Positions 45,738 through 54,996 of a DNA stretch of 64,000 nt are shown piece by piece. The stretch is from Micractinium sp. NFX-FRZ. Lineage: Eukaryota > Chlorophyta > Trebouxiophyceae > Chlorellales > Chlorellaceae. The stretch spans positions 1 to 64,000 of the forward strand of contig JAPTJF010000227.1 in NCBI GenBank assembly GCA_029339195.1, written 5' to 3'. Under the pieces are notes generated by a model that was not told the origin of the DNA, did not search any database, and saw only the letters and a program-made list of their open reading frames with translations. How positions within the stretch are numbered: the stretch's first letter is position 1; every line of letters begins with the position of its first letter. Position numbers and translations under genes: made by a program.

Positions 45738-48700
45738 ATGGCGGACAACGCGCTGGACGACCTGTTTGGGTCGGATGAGGAGGAGGAGCTGCCCCAGCAG
45801 CAGCAGCAGGTGAGAGCAGCCACGTCAGCGGCAGCAACAGCCCTTGGGCAACGCACCAGCAGCAGCAGGAGCAGCAGCAGGAGCACATGGGTGCAGCCGC
45901 CCGTGACAACTGTCCGCTAGGGAATGTATCAAGTCCCACGTTCATGATTTATTCCTGTTTGCTCGACCACGCACCTCGTTCTGCTGCAGGCGGCAGCCAG
46001 CCTGGAAGATAGCGATGACGAGGCGCCCGCACCGGCGGCGGCTCCTCCCAAGATGGACATGAAGGCGCGGCTGGCGGCGCTGGCAAAGGCCAAGAGGGAG
46101 GAGGCGGTGAGGAGGGGAGTTTGTGTGTGTGTGCGAGGGGAGTTGTGTGTGTGTGTGAGGGAGCTGTGTATGGGGGATGCCTGAGGGGGAGGTCCGATGG
46201 GGAGGCCGGAAGGCGCGGCTGGCATCGCTGCCAACTTCAAGGATCAGGTGAGCGTGACCAAGGTCTGTGGGGTGGCCTCCCTATGTGTCAGCCTGCAGGC
46301 TCCTCCTGGCTGCGCCGTGCGGATTGCCCGCAGCAAGCGCAGGGCAGCAGCAGGGGCTCTCTTTGCCGCTTGCCGACGCCCGTCCCCCATCCTGCCCTGG
46401 CTGCTCCCCTGCCCCGTCTGCGCGCCGCAGGCTGCGCCACCGGAGCAGAAGAAGAAGAGGAAGGGGGACAAGGGAAAAAAGCGGAAGCCTCAGGCGGCGC
46501 TGGTGGACTTTGGGGAGTCGGACGAGGAGGGGGCAGAAGGTGGAGAGGGGGAGGAGGAGCAGGATGACGAGGAGGGTGAGCAGGGGGGGAGTACAGGGGG
46601 GGAGTACAGGGGGGGAGTACAGGGAGGCGGGAGGTGGCAGGCAGGAGCAGGGGGGAGATGGGATGGAGAAGATGGGGAGGACGTAGGGTGCAGGTTAGCT
46701 CGCGCAAAGCTGCTTCTGCTGCTGCTAGTGGCTGCTGCGCCGCTGCCAGGTGCTGTCACCGCCGCTGCTGCTGCACCGGGAAGCACTGGGTCCTGCTCGC
46801 CGCTCGCTTGCCGGCTGGCTTGCCCGCCCACCTGCCTGCCCCCCGCCCGCCCCCCCGCCCCGCAGGCGGCGCCAAGCGCCGCCGCACGGCGCGGCAGGAG
46901 GCGAACGAGGAGACGGCGCGTGAGCGGGAGCGTGCTGGGCCTGCTGTGGAGCTGGACGAGAATGACGAGGCGGCCATGATGCCCACGGATGCCGACCGCG
47001 ACTTCATTGTGGACGATGTGGGGGTGGACTTTGGGGACCAGGAGGACGTGAGTGGGCCCCTACACAGAAAGGGGGGGCGTGTGCGGGTGTGGGGTGGCAT
47101 GGGAAGGGTTGGGGTGCTGTGAGGTGGTGGTGTAGTAGGCGGGCAGTGCTGCAGAGGTGCTGTGTGCAGGAGGAGGCATGGGTGCGCTTCGATGCGGGGT
47201 CATGTCATGGCCTTCAAATCACGTCTGTCCCTGCCGCTCAGCGACCCGCCGGTCCCTCACGCGGCTTCCTTGCACCCGCCTGCGCTCGTGCTGCCCGGCA
47301 GTTGACTGCATTCGGCCGCCCTGCGCTGCCCTGGACCCAAGCTGCCCTGCCTGACCTGCCTGGCCGGCCCGCCCCCTGCAGATGGGTGCCTACGAGGAGG
47401 CTGAGGAGGCGGGGGAGGGGGAGGACGAGTTTGAAGCCATGTTCAAGTGGGTGACAGGTGGAGGGCTACCGAGCGGGGGACCGGTCATGTTGCGGCCTGC
47501 GGCACTGGGTTGGCCAGGCACCTGCTGGAACTGCCCCGGGTGTTGGGCCTGCCTGCTGTTCAGCCGCTGTCTGCGCCCTCCATGCCCCACCCTGCCCCGC
47601 CCATTTCCCCTTTGCCCCCCTGCTCGCACTCCCTCCCTCTACACCTCCTTTCCTTCTGACCTCCCTTCACCCGCCTCCGCCCTGGCCACCTCCCATGCCT
47701 TGCCTGCACTGCAGCAAGAAGAAGAAGAAGGAGGGGATGAGCGACGGGGAGGCCAAGGCGGCTGTGGAGGCGCTGCTGGCGCAGATGGAGGTGGCGGTGG
47801 AGGAGGACCACAAGGCGTTCGAAGAGGGTGAGCGTTTTTCTTTCCTTTGGTTGCTGCTAAGCATAGGCGGGCGGCGGGTGGCTGCGCGGTGCAAGGCATC
47901 TGGCATCTGAACAGGGTTGTAGAGGGCAACTGCAGCAGGCGGCTGGCACCCGCGCCTGACGCCCAGCTCGCCGCACCGCACCACAGCACGTTCGCTGCGC
48001 CCGCTGCCCCCCCATCAATGCTGCCTCAATATCCACTTGTGGATTTTTCGTGCAGGCCGCCCCGCGGTGCAGAAGCTGCGCCTGCTGTCCAAGGTTGTGG
48101 ACGTGCTGTCTACCAAGCGGCTGCACAGCGAGCTGCTGGATGCCGGGCTGCTGGGAGGTGCGCCGCGCTGCCCTGCCTGTGCACTGATGCGCATCTGCTG
48201 CGCCCTGCCGCAGGGCACTGGGAAGAAGCAGCGCTGCGCCGTTGTGCTGTGGGGGGCGGGACCGCTGGGAGGTGCAGCAGTAAGAGTTTGGGGCCGCGTG
48301 TGTGTAGGTGCTTGATGAAGGTGCCCCGCGCGTCGTCCTGCATTGTGAGCTGCGTTGCATGCAGGCGCTGCGCTCACACCTCACTCGCTCGCTCAGGCGT
48401 GCCCGCGCTTGCTCACAACCCACCCTTCTTGACTCCCCCCCCTCCCCCTTTCTTCCCCGCAGTGCTCAAGGCGTGGATTGAGCCGATGCCTGACGGCACG
48501 CTGCCCAACGCAAAGGTGAGCCTGCCAGGCAGCACCCATTTCAGCAGCACACAGTATTTGGGTGCAGTGGGCGGGCATGTACGTAGCCCCCTCGGCCGCC
48601 CTGCCGCAGCACCCCGCCTCCGCTTGGCTCTCCCCGCTGCTACTGAACATGCCAGCCCCCGTCCCTGTTCCGCCGATAACATCATCCCCCTGCTGCCTTT

Positions 48701-50171
48701 ACCCCTTCCCTCTTCACTCCCCCACGGGTCTGCCCCCCCCCCATGTGCCTCAGGTGCGCGAGACTGTGCTGCGCATGCTGCACCAGCTGCCCATCGACTG
48801 CTCGCTGGAGGACCGCAAGGAGCAGCTGAAGAAGAGCGGGCTGGGGCGCATCATCATGTTCCTGTTCAAGGTGTCGGGTGAGCAATGAACAAGTCAAGTT
48901 GTTCACAAACAGCTTAAGATAAGGGTTTGGCAGGGCAGGGCAGGGCAGGGAGTGCATCGCCAGCTCGGCGCCTTGTGGGAAGCCTGTTGAGGTCGCCTGT
49001 TGAGGTCAAGCGAACACAAGATGCATGTTGCTTCTCAACCTAGGAGGGAATGACAGCAGGACAGGGCAGAGACTCTTTTTTCCGGATGCTCAACTCCCCT
49101 TCTTCCTCCCCATCACACACACAGATGAGACCCCCTCCAACCGGCGGCTGGCCAAGGAGCTGGTGGAGCGGTGGAGCAGGCCCATCCTGGCGCCCAACCG
49201 CGCGCGCGACCTGGCAGAAGACGTGCGCTGGGAGAGGGGGGAAGGGAGGGCTGTTGAGGGCTGCTGGGTGGCGTCAGGGGGGATGCGAGGTGCGGGGTAG
49301 CGGGAGGTGGGCAAAGGGAGAACAGCAGCTGGGGTGCAGGGCGCACGCGTCTTTGCAGCCGGCTTTGGGCACCCCGCCGCGCCTCCCCCTGCTGCCGCCT
49401 CCTGCCGCCTCCTCCCCTTGTTCCCGCCAAGCGCCGCCAAACCACGCACGTCGCATTTCCCCCACTTTTCGTACCAACCAACTGCTGCCTGCCCTGCCTT
49501 CACCTGGCCCTGCTCCTCCCCCATGGCTTCCCCCGCCCCGCAGGAACAAGAGCGCATCTTGGCGGCCCGCCAGGCGCGGCAGCAGCGGCAGGCGGCGGTG
49601 GAGGCGGCGCAGCGGGGGGGGCAGCCGGAGGAGGAGGAGGAGGAGGAGGGGGGCATGCGGCGGCGGGGCCCCAAGTTTGGGGAGCCGGGATTCCGCTACC
49701 ACGCCTTCATCCCGCAGGTGAGGGGGGGCGGGATGTGGGGTGGGGCAGGGTTGGCAGGGCGGGCCATGTGCTGTGCGGGGTGAAGAGCAATGAAGCGCAG
49801 GGTAAGGCCCGAGTTCGAGGAGCCAGGCCACCACACAGCCAGCCCTTAGTGAAATAGTCATGGTAGAGGGACGGGGAGCGCCGAGGCCCCCTCCTCCCAG
49901 TATTCCCGTCCCCCCTTGCCTCCCCTGTCTTCTCTTCACGCACCCACTCCCACTCTTCACACTTCTTGCGCAGGCTGCCGCCCTGGACTATGTCAAGGCC
50001 CCCTCCTCCCAGTACGCCATGCCCGAGATGGGCGGCGGCAAGGGAGGCAAGAAGGACAAGGATGGAGACCACAAGCTGTCCAAGAAACTCAAGACCATGG
50101 CCAAGGGGGGGCGCGCGGGGCGGGCGGCGATTGCCTCGGTGGAGGGGCGCAACGTCACCATCCAGCACTAG
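45738..50171 (+). CDS. IWS1: transcription elongation factor IWS1 (Spn1)
   Basis: Nuclear partner of Spt6 and RNA polymerase II. Twelve exons: 45738-45809, 45990-46106, 46431-46575, 46866-47047, 47382-47446, 47715-47827, 48056-48157, 48463-48515, 48754-48877, 49125-49222, 49544-49717, 49974-50171. All in phase, giving 480 aa. Residues 1-200 are acidic and disordered (DDLFGSDEEEEL, VDFGESDEEG, DRDFIVDDVGVDF), as usual for IWS1. The TFIIS N-terminal (TND) helical domain spans about 232-357: GRPAVQKLRLLSKVVDVLS, VLKAWIEPMPDGTLPN, LPIDCSLEDRKEQLKKSGLG, RIIMFLFKVSDETPSNRRLA and WSRPI. The C-terminus has a KKDKDGDHKLSKKLKTMAKG basic stretch and ends in VTIQH. The start ATG opens a conserved acidic MADNALDDLFGSDEEE. 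A TGTAA is found 139 bases past the stop. Confidence 0.94.
46582..46620. repeat. 13-bp tandem repeat, three copies
   Basis: Unit aggggggggagtac-like (a, seven g, agtac; 13 bases) repeated three times just after the exon 3 donor of IWS1. Confidence 0.9.
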
Positions 50172-50758
50172 GCAGGCCGAAGGCTGGGGCGGCGGCAGCG
50201 CTGGGTGGTATTGCCGCGGCTGTGTTCTTGCCGGCACACTGGCTGGTGCCGCCCGATGCGGCGCATGCACCGACCGCTGCTGTTGCTATCACTCACGATT
50301 GATTGACGGTGTAAGTGAAGGCGTCAGTGCAAAGGCAAAAGTGCTGTGCAGAGCGGGGGAGCGCCCGCAGAGGGGGAAACGGTTGGCAGGCATGCAGCGT
50401 GGTTTTTATTAGTGTGAGGGATGGCCTGTTGTATCTTAACAACATGGTCTCGCAATAACAAGTGCAGCCATGAGTTATCAGCCACAACAGGGGTATACCG
50501 TCCCAGCTACCCACTAGCTTCACTTGGGCGGCACGCTGCGCATGCCGTGCAAGCCACCTCTTCCTTGCGGGCCTTTCCCGGCGCGGCACTCTTCAGTACC
50601 TTGTGCGCACCACCCATAGCCCACCTAGCGAGCAGGACCTTGGCTGCCGCAGGAGGTCCAGCCCGCGCCCCAAGGGTACTTGGCGCGACGGATCTCGCAT
50701 TTGAGCACGCCGCCCTGAAACAGTAGCGTCCCAGAGGCGGATCCTGGCCCCTGCCACC
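50172..50758. promoter_or_regulatory. intergenic region, IWS1 to NHL protein
   Basis: Tandem plus-strand genes. TGTAA at 50310-50314 is suited to IWS1. An A/T-richer stretch at 50400-50470 may hold the promoter of the NHL gene. The sequence before its ATG reads ctgccaccATG, a strong start context. Confidence 0.5.
50310..50314 (+). terminator. candidate TGTAA polyadenylation signal, IWS1
   Basis: TGTAA 139 bases after the IWS1 stop codon. Confidence 0.45.
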
Positions 50759-53700
50759 ATGCGGGGCTGCTGGTGCCCACCCAGCAGGACCGGCACCGGC
50801 GGCAGCGGCGGCAGTGCAGGAAGCTGGTGCCGCCGCCTAGCAGGCGGCAGTCCCGGCAGCGGTAGCAGGCTGGCCACCCTGCGGGTCTCCCTGATCTTGG
50901 CACTGGCCGTTACTTTGTCCCTAGGTGAGTGACCTGTTGATGTGGATGCCTGATGTGTGCCCAACACTTGGCTCCACGGTGTGCAACATACCTAGCGGGA
51001 CCGACACACGCTTGGCCTCCTGCCACCCCCGCCACCGCCCCCCCTGCTGCAGCGGGGCCCTGCGCTGCACGGAAGGGCGGACGCGATGCTTCTGGTGCTG
51101 GCAGTGGCAGCCGGCGGGGCAGGGCGCTGCTGGCACAGTACGCACACCGGGTGAGCTGCGTTGCTTGGAGGGCCGCAGCCGGACCAAGAGTGGCATGCGT
51201 GGGATGGGGCAGGGTGGGGCGGGCTCAGCCTGTTGCCCAGGCTTGCTGTCTGAGCAGCCCGTGGTTGAGTGGATGGCTGCCGATGGCAGTACGGTTGCGG
51301 CAAAGGTAAAACCAAGCCACCAGCCAGGGCCGGCTCCACCATACGTCACCACATTTCACTACTGCCCCCCCCCCCCTGCAGTGGTCTTACACGATTGGAG
51401 CACGGGGTGGCGCCCCTGGCAAGTTCCAGGTGCCAGGCGGCATGGCGGCGCTGCCTGGCAGCAGGGAGTTCTTTCTGGCAGATTCCGACAACAACAGAAT
51501 ACAGAGGCTGCACGCGAACGGCACCGTCATTAAAGTGTGGGGCTCCCTCGGCGCAGGTGGGGCTGGGCTGGGCTTGGGCCGGGGGCGGGGAGTCTTGAGG
51601 CGGGGGCGGGGAGCTCGGGTGTGTGTGTGTTTAGCAGAGTCGTGTGAGGCTTCTGCCTGTAATGACCAAAGAGTGTGTCTGCTACATGCAGAGGGGCAGC
51701 GCTGCCGGGTGCCGCCCCGCCCCCACTCATGCACAGGTGCCCATGCTGCTATGCTGACTCGTGCCGGCCATGGGCCTGGCCTGCCATGCGTGCGCAGATG
51801 ACGGACAGTTCCAGTTCCCATCGGACGTGGCGGTGCACGCCGCCTCGGCGAGGGTGTATGTGGCGGACTCTTACAACAGCCGCATCCAGGTGGGTTGACA
51901 TAATGTGCTTGGGGCGGGTGGGTGGGTGTGTTCACACGTGTGCTGGCAGCCCATTTTAGAGGCATCAGAACTGGAGTGTGGCTGCCCGCCTATGCGCCTG
52001 CCAGGCCCACCATGCCGGCCCGTCGACTTGCCTGCTCATCTGCTCAGCAACCCGCCTTCCTGGACCACCACCTCCAACCGTGCCTCGCCTCCTCAGGCTG
52101 CCGCTGATTTGTTTGCCCCCCACTGGTGCCCCCCTGCCCCTCTCTCACCCGCCCCACCAGGTGTTGCAAGCAGCCTCCTGTATTCAGCCTCCTGTACTGA
52201 CCCTACCCTGTGCACCACCCTGTGTGCCCGGCATGCTGCTGCTGCCCACCGGCAGCTTGTTCGCCACCTGAGGGCACCTTTGCAGGAGCAACATCCCACA
52301 CTGGCTCGTGGCTCAAAGGGCAGGCTCTGCCTTTCAACCTTCGGGCTGACCCCCAATATTGCTCCCCTCGCTTGCCCCCCAACCGCGCAGGTGTTCGACC
52401 TGAACGGCACGTTCTTGTCCAAGTGGGGCAGCGAGGGCAGCGCCGCTGGCAAGCTCCTGACCCCGACGGGGGTGTGCCTGGACACAGCCGGCAACGTGTG
52501 AGTGGGCGCCGGCGGGTGCGCCCGCACGTCTGCTTGCAGGGCAACAGCTGCCACGTCTGAGGCAGCCATGGGTGGCTGTGGGCCAGCCCTCCTGCCCTCC
52601 TGCTCTCCCTGCCCTGAGCTACGCTCGCCCATTCCTCTTTCCCCCCCTGCCCTCCTGCCTTGCCACCCCCTGGCTTGCCCCAACTCCCACCCCTCCCACC
52701 CCTCCCACCCCCCTCCCCCCAGCTATGTCACCGAGGAGGGCAACTCGCGTGTGCAGAAGTTCAGCAGCACCGGGCAGCTCCTGTTTGCGGCGGGAGGGCA
52801 GGGCAGCAGCAACGGCAAGGTGCGCACGCTCTGCCGCCGTTCTGTCTGCCGCTGCTCTGCTGCTCCCCAGCCTCTCCTTGGTTGGTCTTCAGATATGCGC
52901 TTTCTATGGCGAGCCCCTGCACTGGCCTAGCCGCCCGCCAGGGCTGCCCTCGCCCACCCCCACCTCCCCTGCCCCTCTCCTGCCCCCTCCCCTTCTGCCC
53001 CCGCAGTTTGACTACCCCACTGGCTGCGCCGTGCAAGGCGCCACGCTGTTTGTCGTCGACTCGCTGAATGACCGGGTGCAGCGGCTGAGCTCCGCCAGCG
53101 GCGCCTACCTGGGGCAGTTTGGGGGCACCGGCTCTGCCCCCGGCCAGCTCATCACCCCCAACCAAGTGGAGCTTGCCTCGGACCGCGCCTCCCTCTTTGT
53201 GTCCGACTCTGACAACTTTCGAGTGCAGCAGCTGACCCTGAAGGGCGCCCCGCTGGCGGCGTTTGGGCGCGGGGGGCGCGGCAATGGCACGTTTGAGCGG
53301 CCCGTGGGGCTGGCGGTGCTGCCGTCGGCCAGCGTGCCCGGCTGGGATGACGTGCTCGTGTCGGACGGCACGCTGAACAACGTGCAGGCGTACCAGCCCG
53401 TGCTGTGAGTGCTGCTGGGTAGAATGCAGGGTGGGCTGGGGGGGTGGCACAGTGCTGCTGGATGGGCTGGGTGGCTGTGGTGGCTGGCGGGCAGCCCGGC
53501 GCCGGTTGCGTGCCCATGTGTGCCGCTGCGCGCTGCGCTGCTTCAACCACCAACCCGCCCCTCTGACACCACTTTGCTTGCCCCCTGCCCCGCCTCATGT
53601 GCAGCCTGCAATCCCCGCCACCGCCGCCACCTCGCCCCAGCCCCCCGCCGCCCCGGCCTCGCCCTCCACCCCCACCCCCGCCCCGGCCCCGCCCTCCGCC

Positions 53701-54311
53701 ACCCCCTCGTCCCCGCCCACCGCCCCCTCCTGTTCGGTCCAGGCCGCCGCCACCTGCCAAGCAGGTGGGAGCTGTAGCCCAGCAAGCACATGGGCGTAAA
53801 CGGGCGGCGCCCCCCACATGAAGCTTGCCAACACATGGCACGTGGCACGCACGCAGGCACAGTATGCCTCCCGCCCAATGGGTCCACTCAGGTTGATCTA
53901 ACTCACCTGTGTGCTCGTTCCTGCAGTGCCAACGGCTCGGCGGGCGCTGCTCCCGCTGGCGGGGGTGCTGCCGCGCCCTCACCTGCTCAGGGGTTAGCGC
54001 CAGGGGCGGCATCTGCATACGATCGTCCCAGGTGGGCGGGCATGGCATGTTGGCAGGGGTGGTGGCAAGCTTGTTGCACAGGGCGGATTGTACAGGCCCC
54101 TCTTGCCCTACAAGATCTGATTGGCGTGGACTACCTCGCACCGCCAAATGGAGTCGGGTTGATTCGCTTTGCTGTCAGCATTGCCGCTGACCCAGCATTC
54201 GCCCCCACCTCCCCACCCCCTCGTGCATCATGCTGCAGGGCTGAGCCATGGTCCCCAGAACATGAAGAGGGTCCTGGCGGCCTGTCTGTGTCAACGTGGC
54301 GCCACCCTTAA
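50759..54311 (+). CDS. NHL-repeat (beta-propeller) protein with signal anchor
   Basis: Exons: 50759-50924, 51241-51305, 51382-51556, 51798-51889, 52391-52497, 52723-52819, 53007-53404, then alternative 3' exons. The first seven join in phase to 366 aa. Exon 1 (55 codons) gives a short Arg/Cys/Ser N-terminus and a hydrophobic signal anchor (LATLRVSLILALAVTLSL), so a type II membrane or secreted protein is likely. Six NHL-type blades follow: FFLADSDNNRIQRL, VYVADSYNSRIQVF, YVTEEGNSRVQKF, LFVVDSLNDRVQRL, LFVSDSDNFRVQQL and VLVSDGTLNNVQAY. NHL propellers usually bind proteins, RNA or polysaccharides; the ligand here is unknown. For the 3' end, joining exon 7 to 53927-54031 and 54239-54311 gives 425 aa ending STWRHP. 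Adding 53605-53764 inserts or ends in a Pro/Arg-rich tail. A TGTAA 135 bases after 54311 supports that end. Confidence 0.75.
53605..53821 (+). other. optional proline-rich exon of the NHL gene
   Basis: Acceptor gtgcag at 53604 opens a frame continuing exon 7, rich in PPPPRPRPP blocks (about 50 residues), with a donor at 53765. If the donor is not used, translation runs 18 residues further to a stop at 53819-53821 (438 aa protein). If it is used, exon 53927-54031 is entered in a different frame from the skipping isoform. Such proline-rich arms are common in hydroxyproline-rich cell wall and matrix proteins of green algae. Confidence 0.55.
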
Positions 54312-54996
54312 GACCTCGTCAAGATTGACATGTCGGCAGATCAAACAGCCCTCTCCGCCGGGCACACCCTGCGCCGCCGCTGCACCCCGCCGCTGTACAG
54401 CCCTGCGTGCTTAGCTTGACTGCTGTTCAAGCTGTAGCAGTGGGCTGTAACAACAATCTGTTGCACAGACTCCAATCACACACATCGAAGCAGGAATTCA
54501 TTCACAAAACAAAAGCAGGCTTGCGCGCAATCTCAGCGCTCGGCAGACACGCCGCCTGTTTCTCCTCTCCTGGGCTGCCCCTGGCAAGCGCCCCGCTTGC
54601 TATCTCCTGCCCTTGGTGGCCGCTGTCGTCAGGGACTCTGCTGCTGGCAGCGCTCTCTGCGCCCGTCACGGTTCGGCAGAGGCTGCGGGATGTAATCCCT
54701 GTGCAGGTGGACGCTGCCCCGGCCCAGAAGCCGGTGCCGCCCCAGCAGGCCCCAGCATGCCGTCGGTGCTGCCAGCTGTCCTTGACGCGACCAGCTCTCA
54801 GGTGCATTACCTGTCCCGCTGCTTGCAGCAGGCACCGGGGGCATGTCACAGCAGGGGCAGCGGCAAAGAGCTTGGACGCGGCTACGCCAGGCGCCAGACC
54901 TGGACGCCCCAGGCACGGCAGTCACTCCTGTGGGGGGAAGCAGGGGCCACAGGAAGTGAGATTCAGAAGCCGTGGGAGCAAGCGCAAGCACATCTG
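54312..54996. other. convergent region between NHL gene and gene 11
   Basis: Long open frames exist on both strands but none has a recognisable motif. Further 3' exons of gene 11 could lie here if a donor-like GTGCAT just after its KRRRQ codons is used. I found no clear acceptor with a good continuation and no TTACA for gene 11. Confidence 0.4.
54446..54450 (+). terminator. candidate TGTAA polyadenylation signal, NHL gene
   Basis: TGTAA 135 bases beyond the stop at 54309-54311. Confidence 0.45.

Noticed and set aside
50625..50903. Minus-strand cysteine-rich frame (CYRCRDC ... CRRCRRCRSCW) resembling a zinc-binding protein
   Set aside because: It is antisense to the Gly/Ser-rich first exon of the NHL gene, whose plus-strand reading has a signal anchor and joins in phase to the next exons. 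Cys/Arg runs are the expected shadow of GGSGGS codons.
53152..54147. Minus-strand frame of about 331 codons with Gly/Arg-rich blocks
   Set aside because: Shadow of the proline-rich exon and NHL exon 7 on the plus strand, where blades and splice sites fit.
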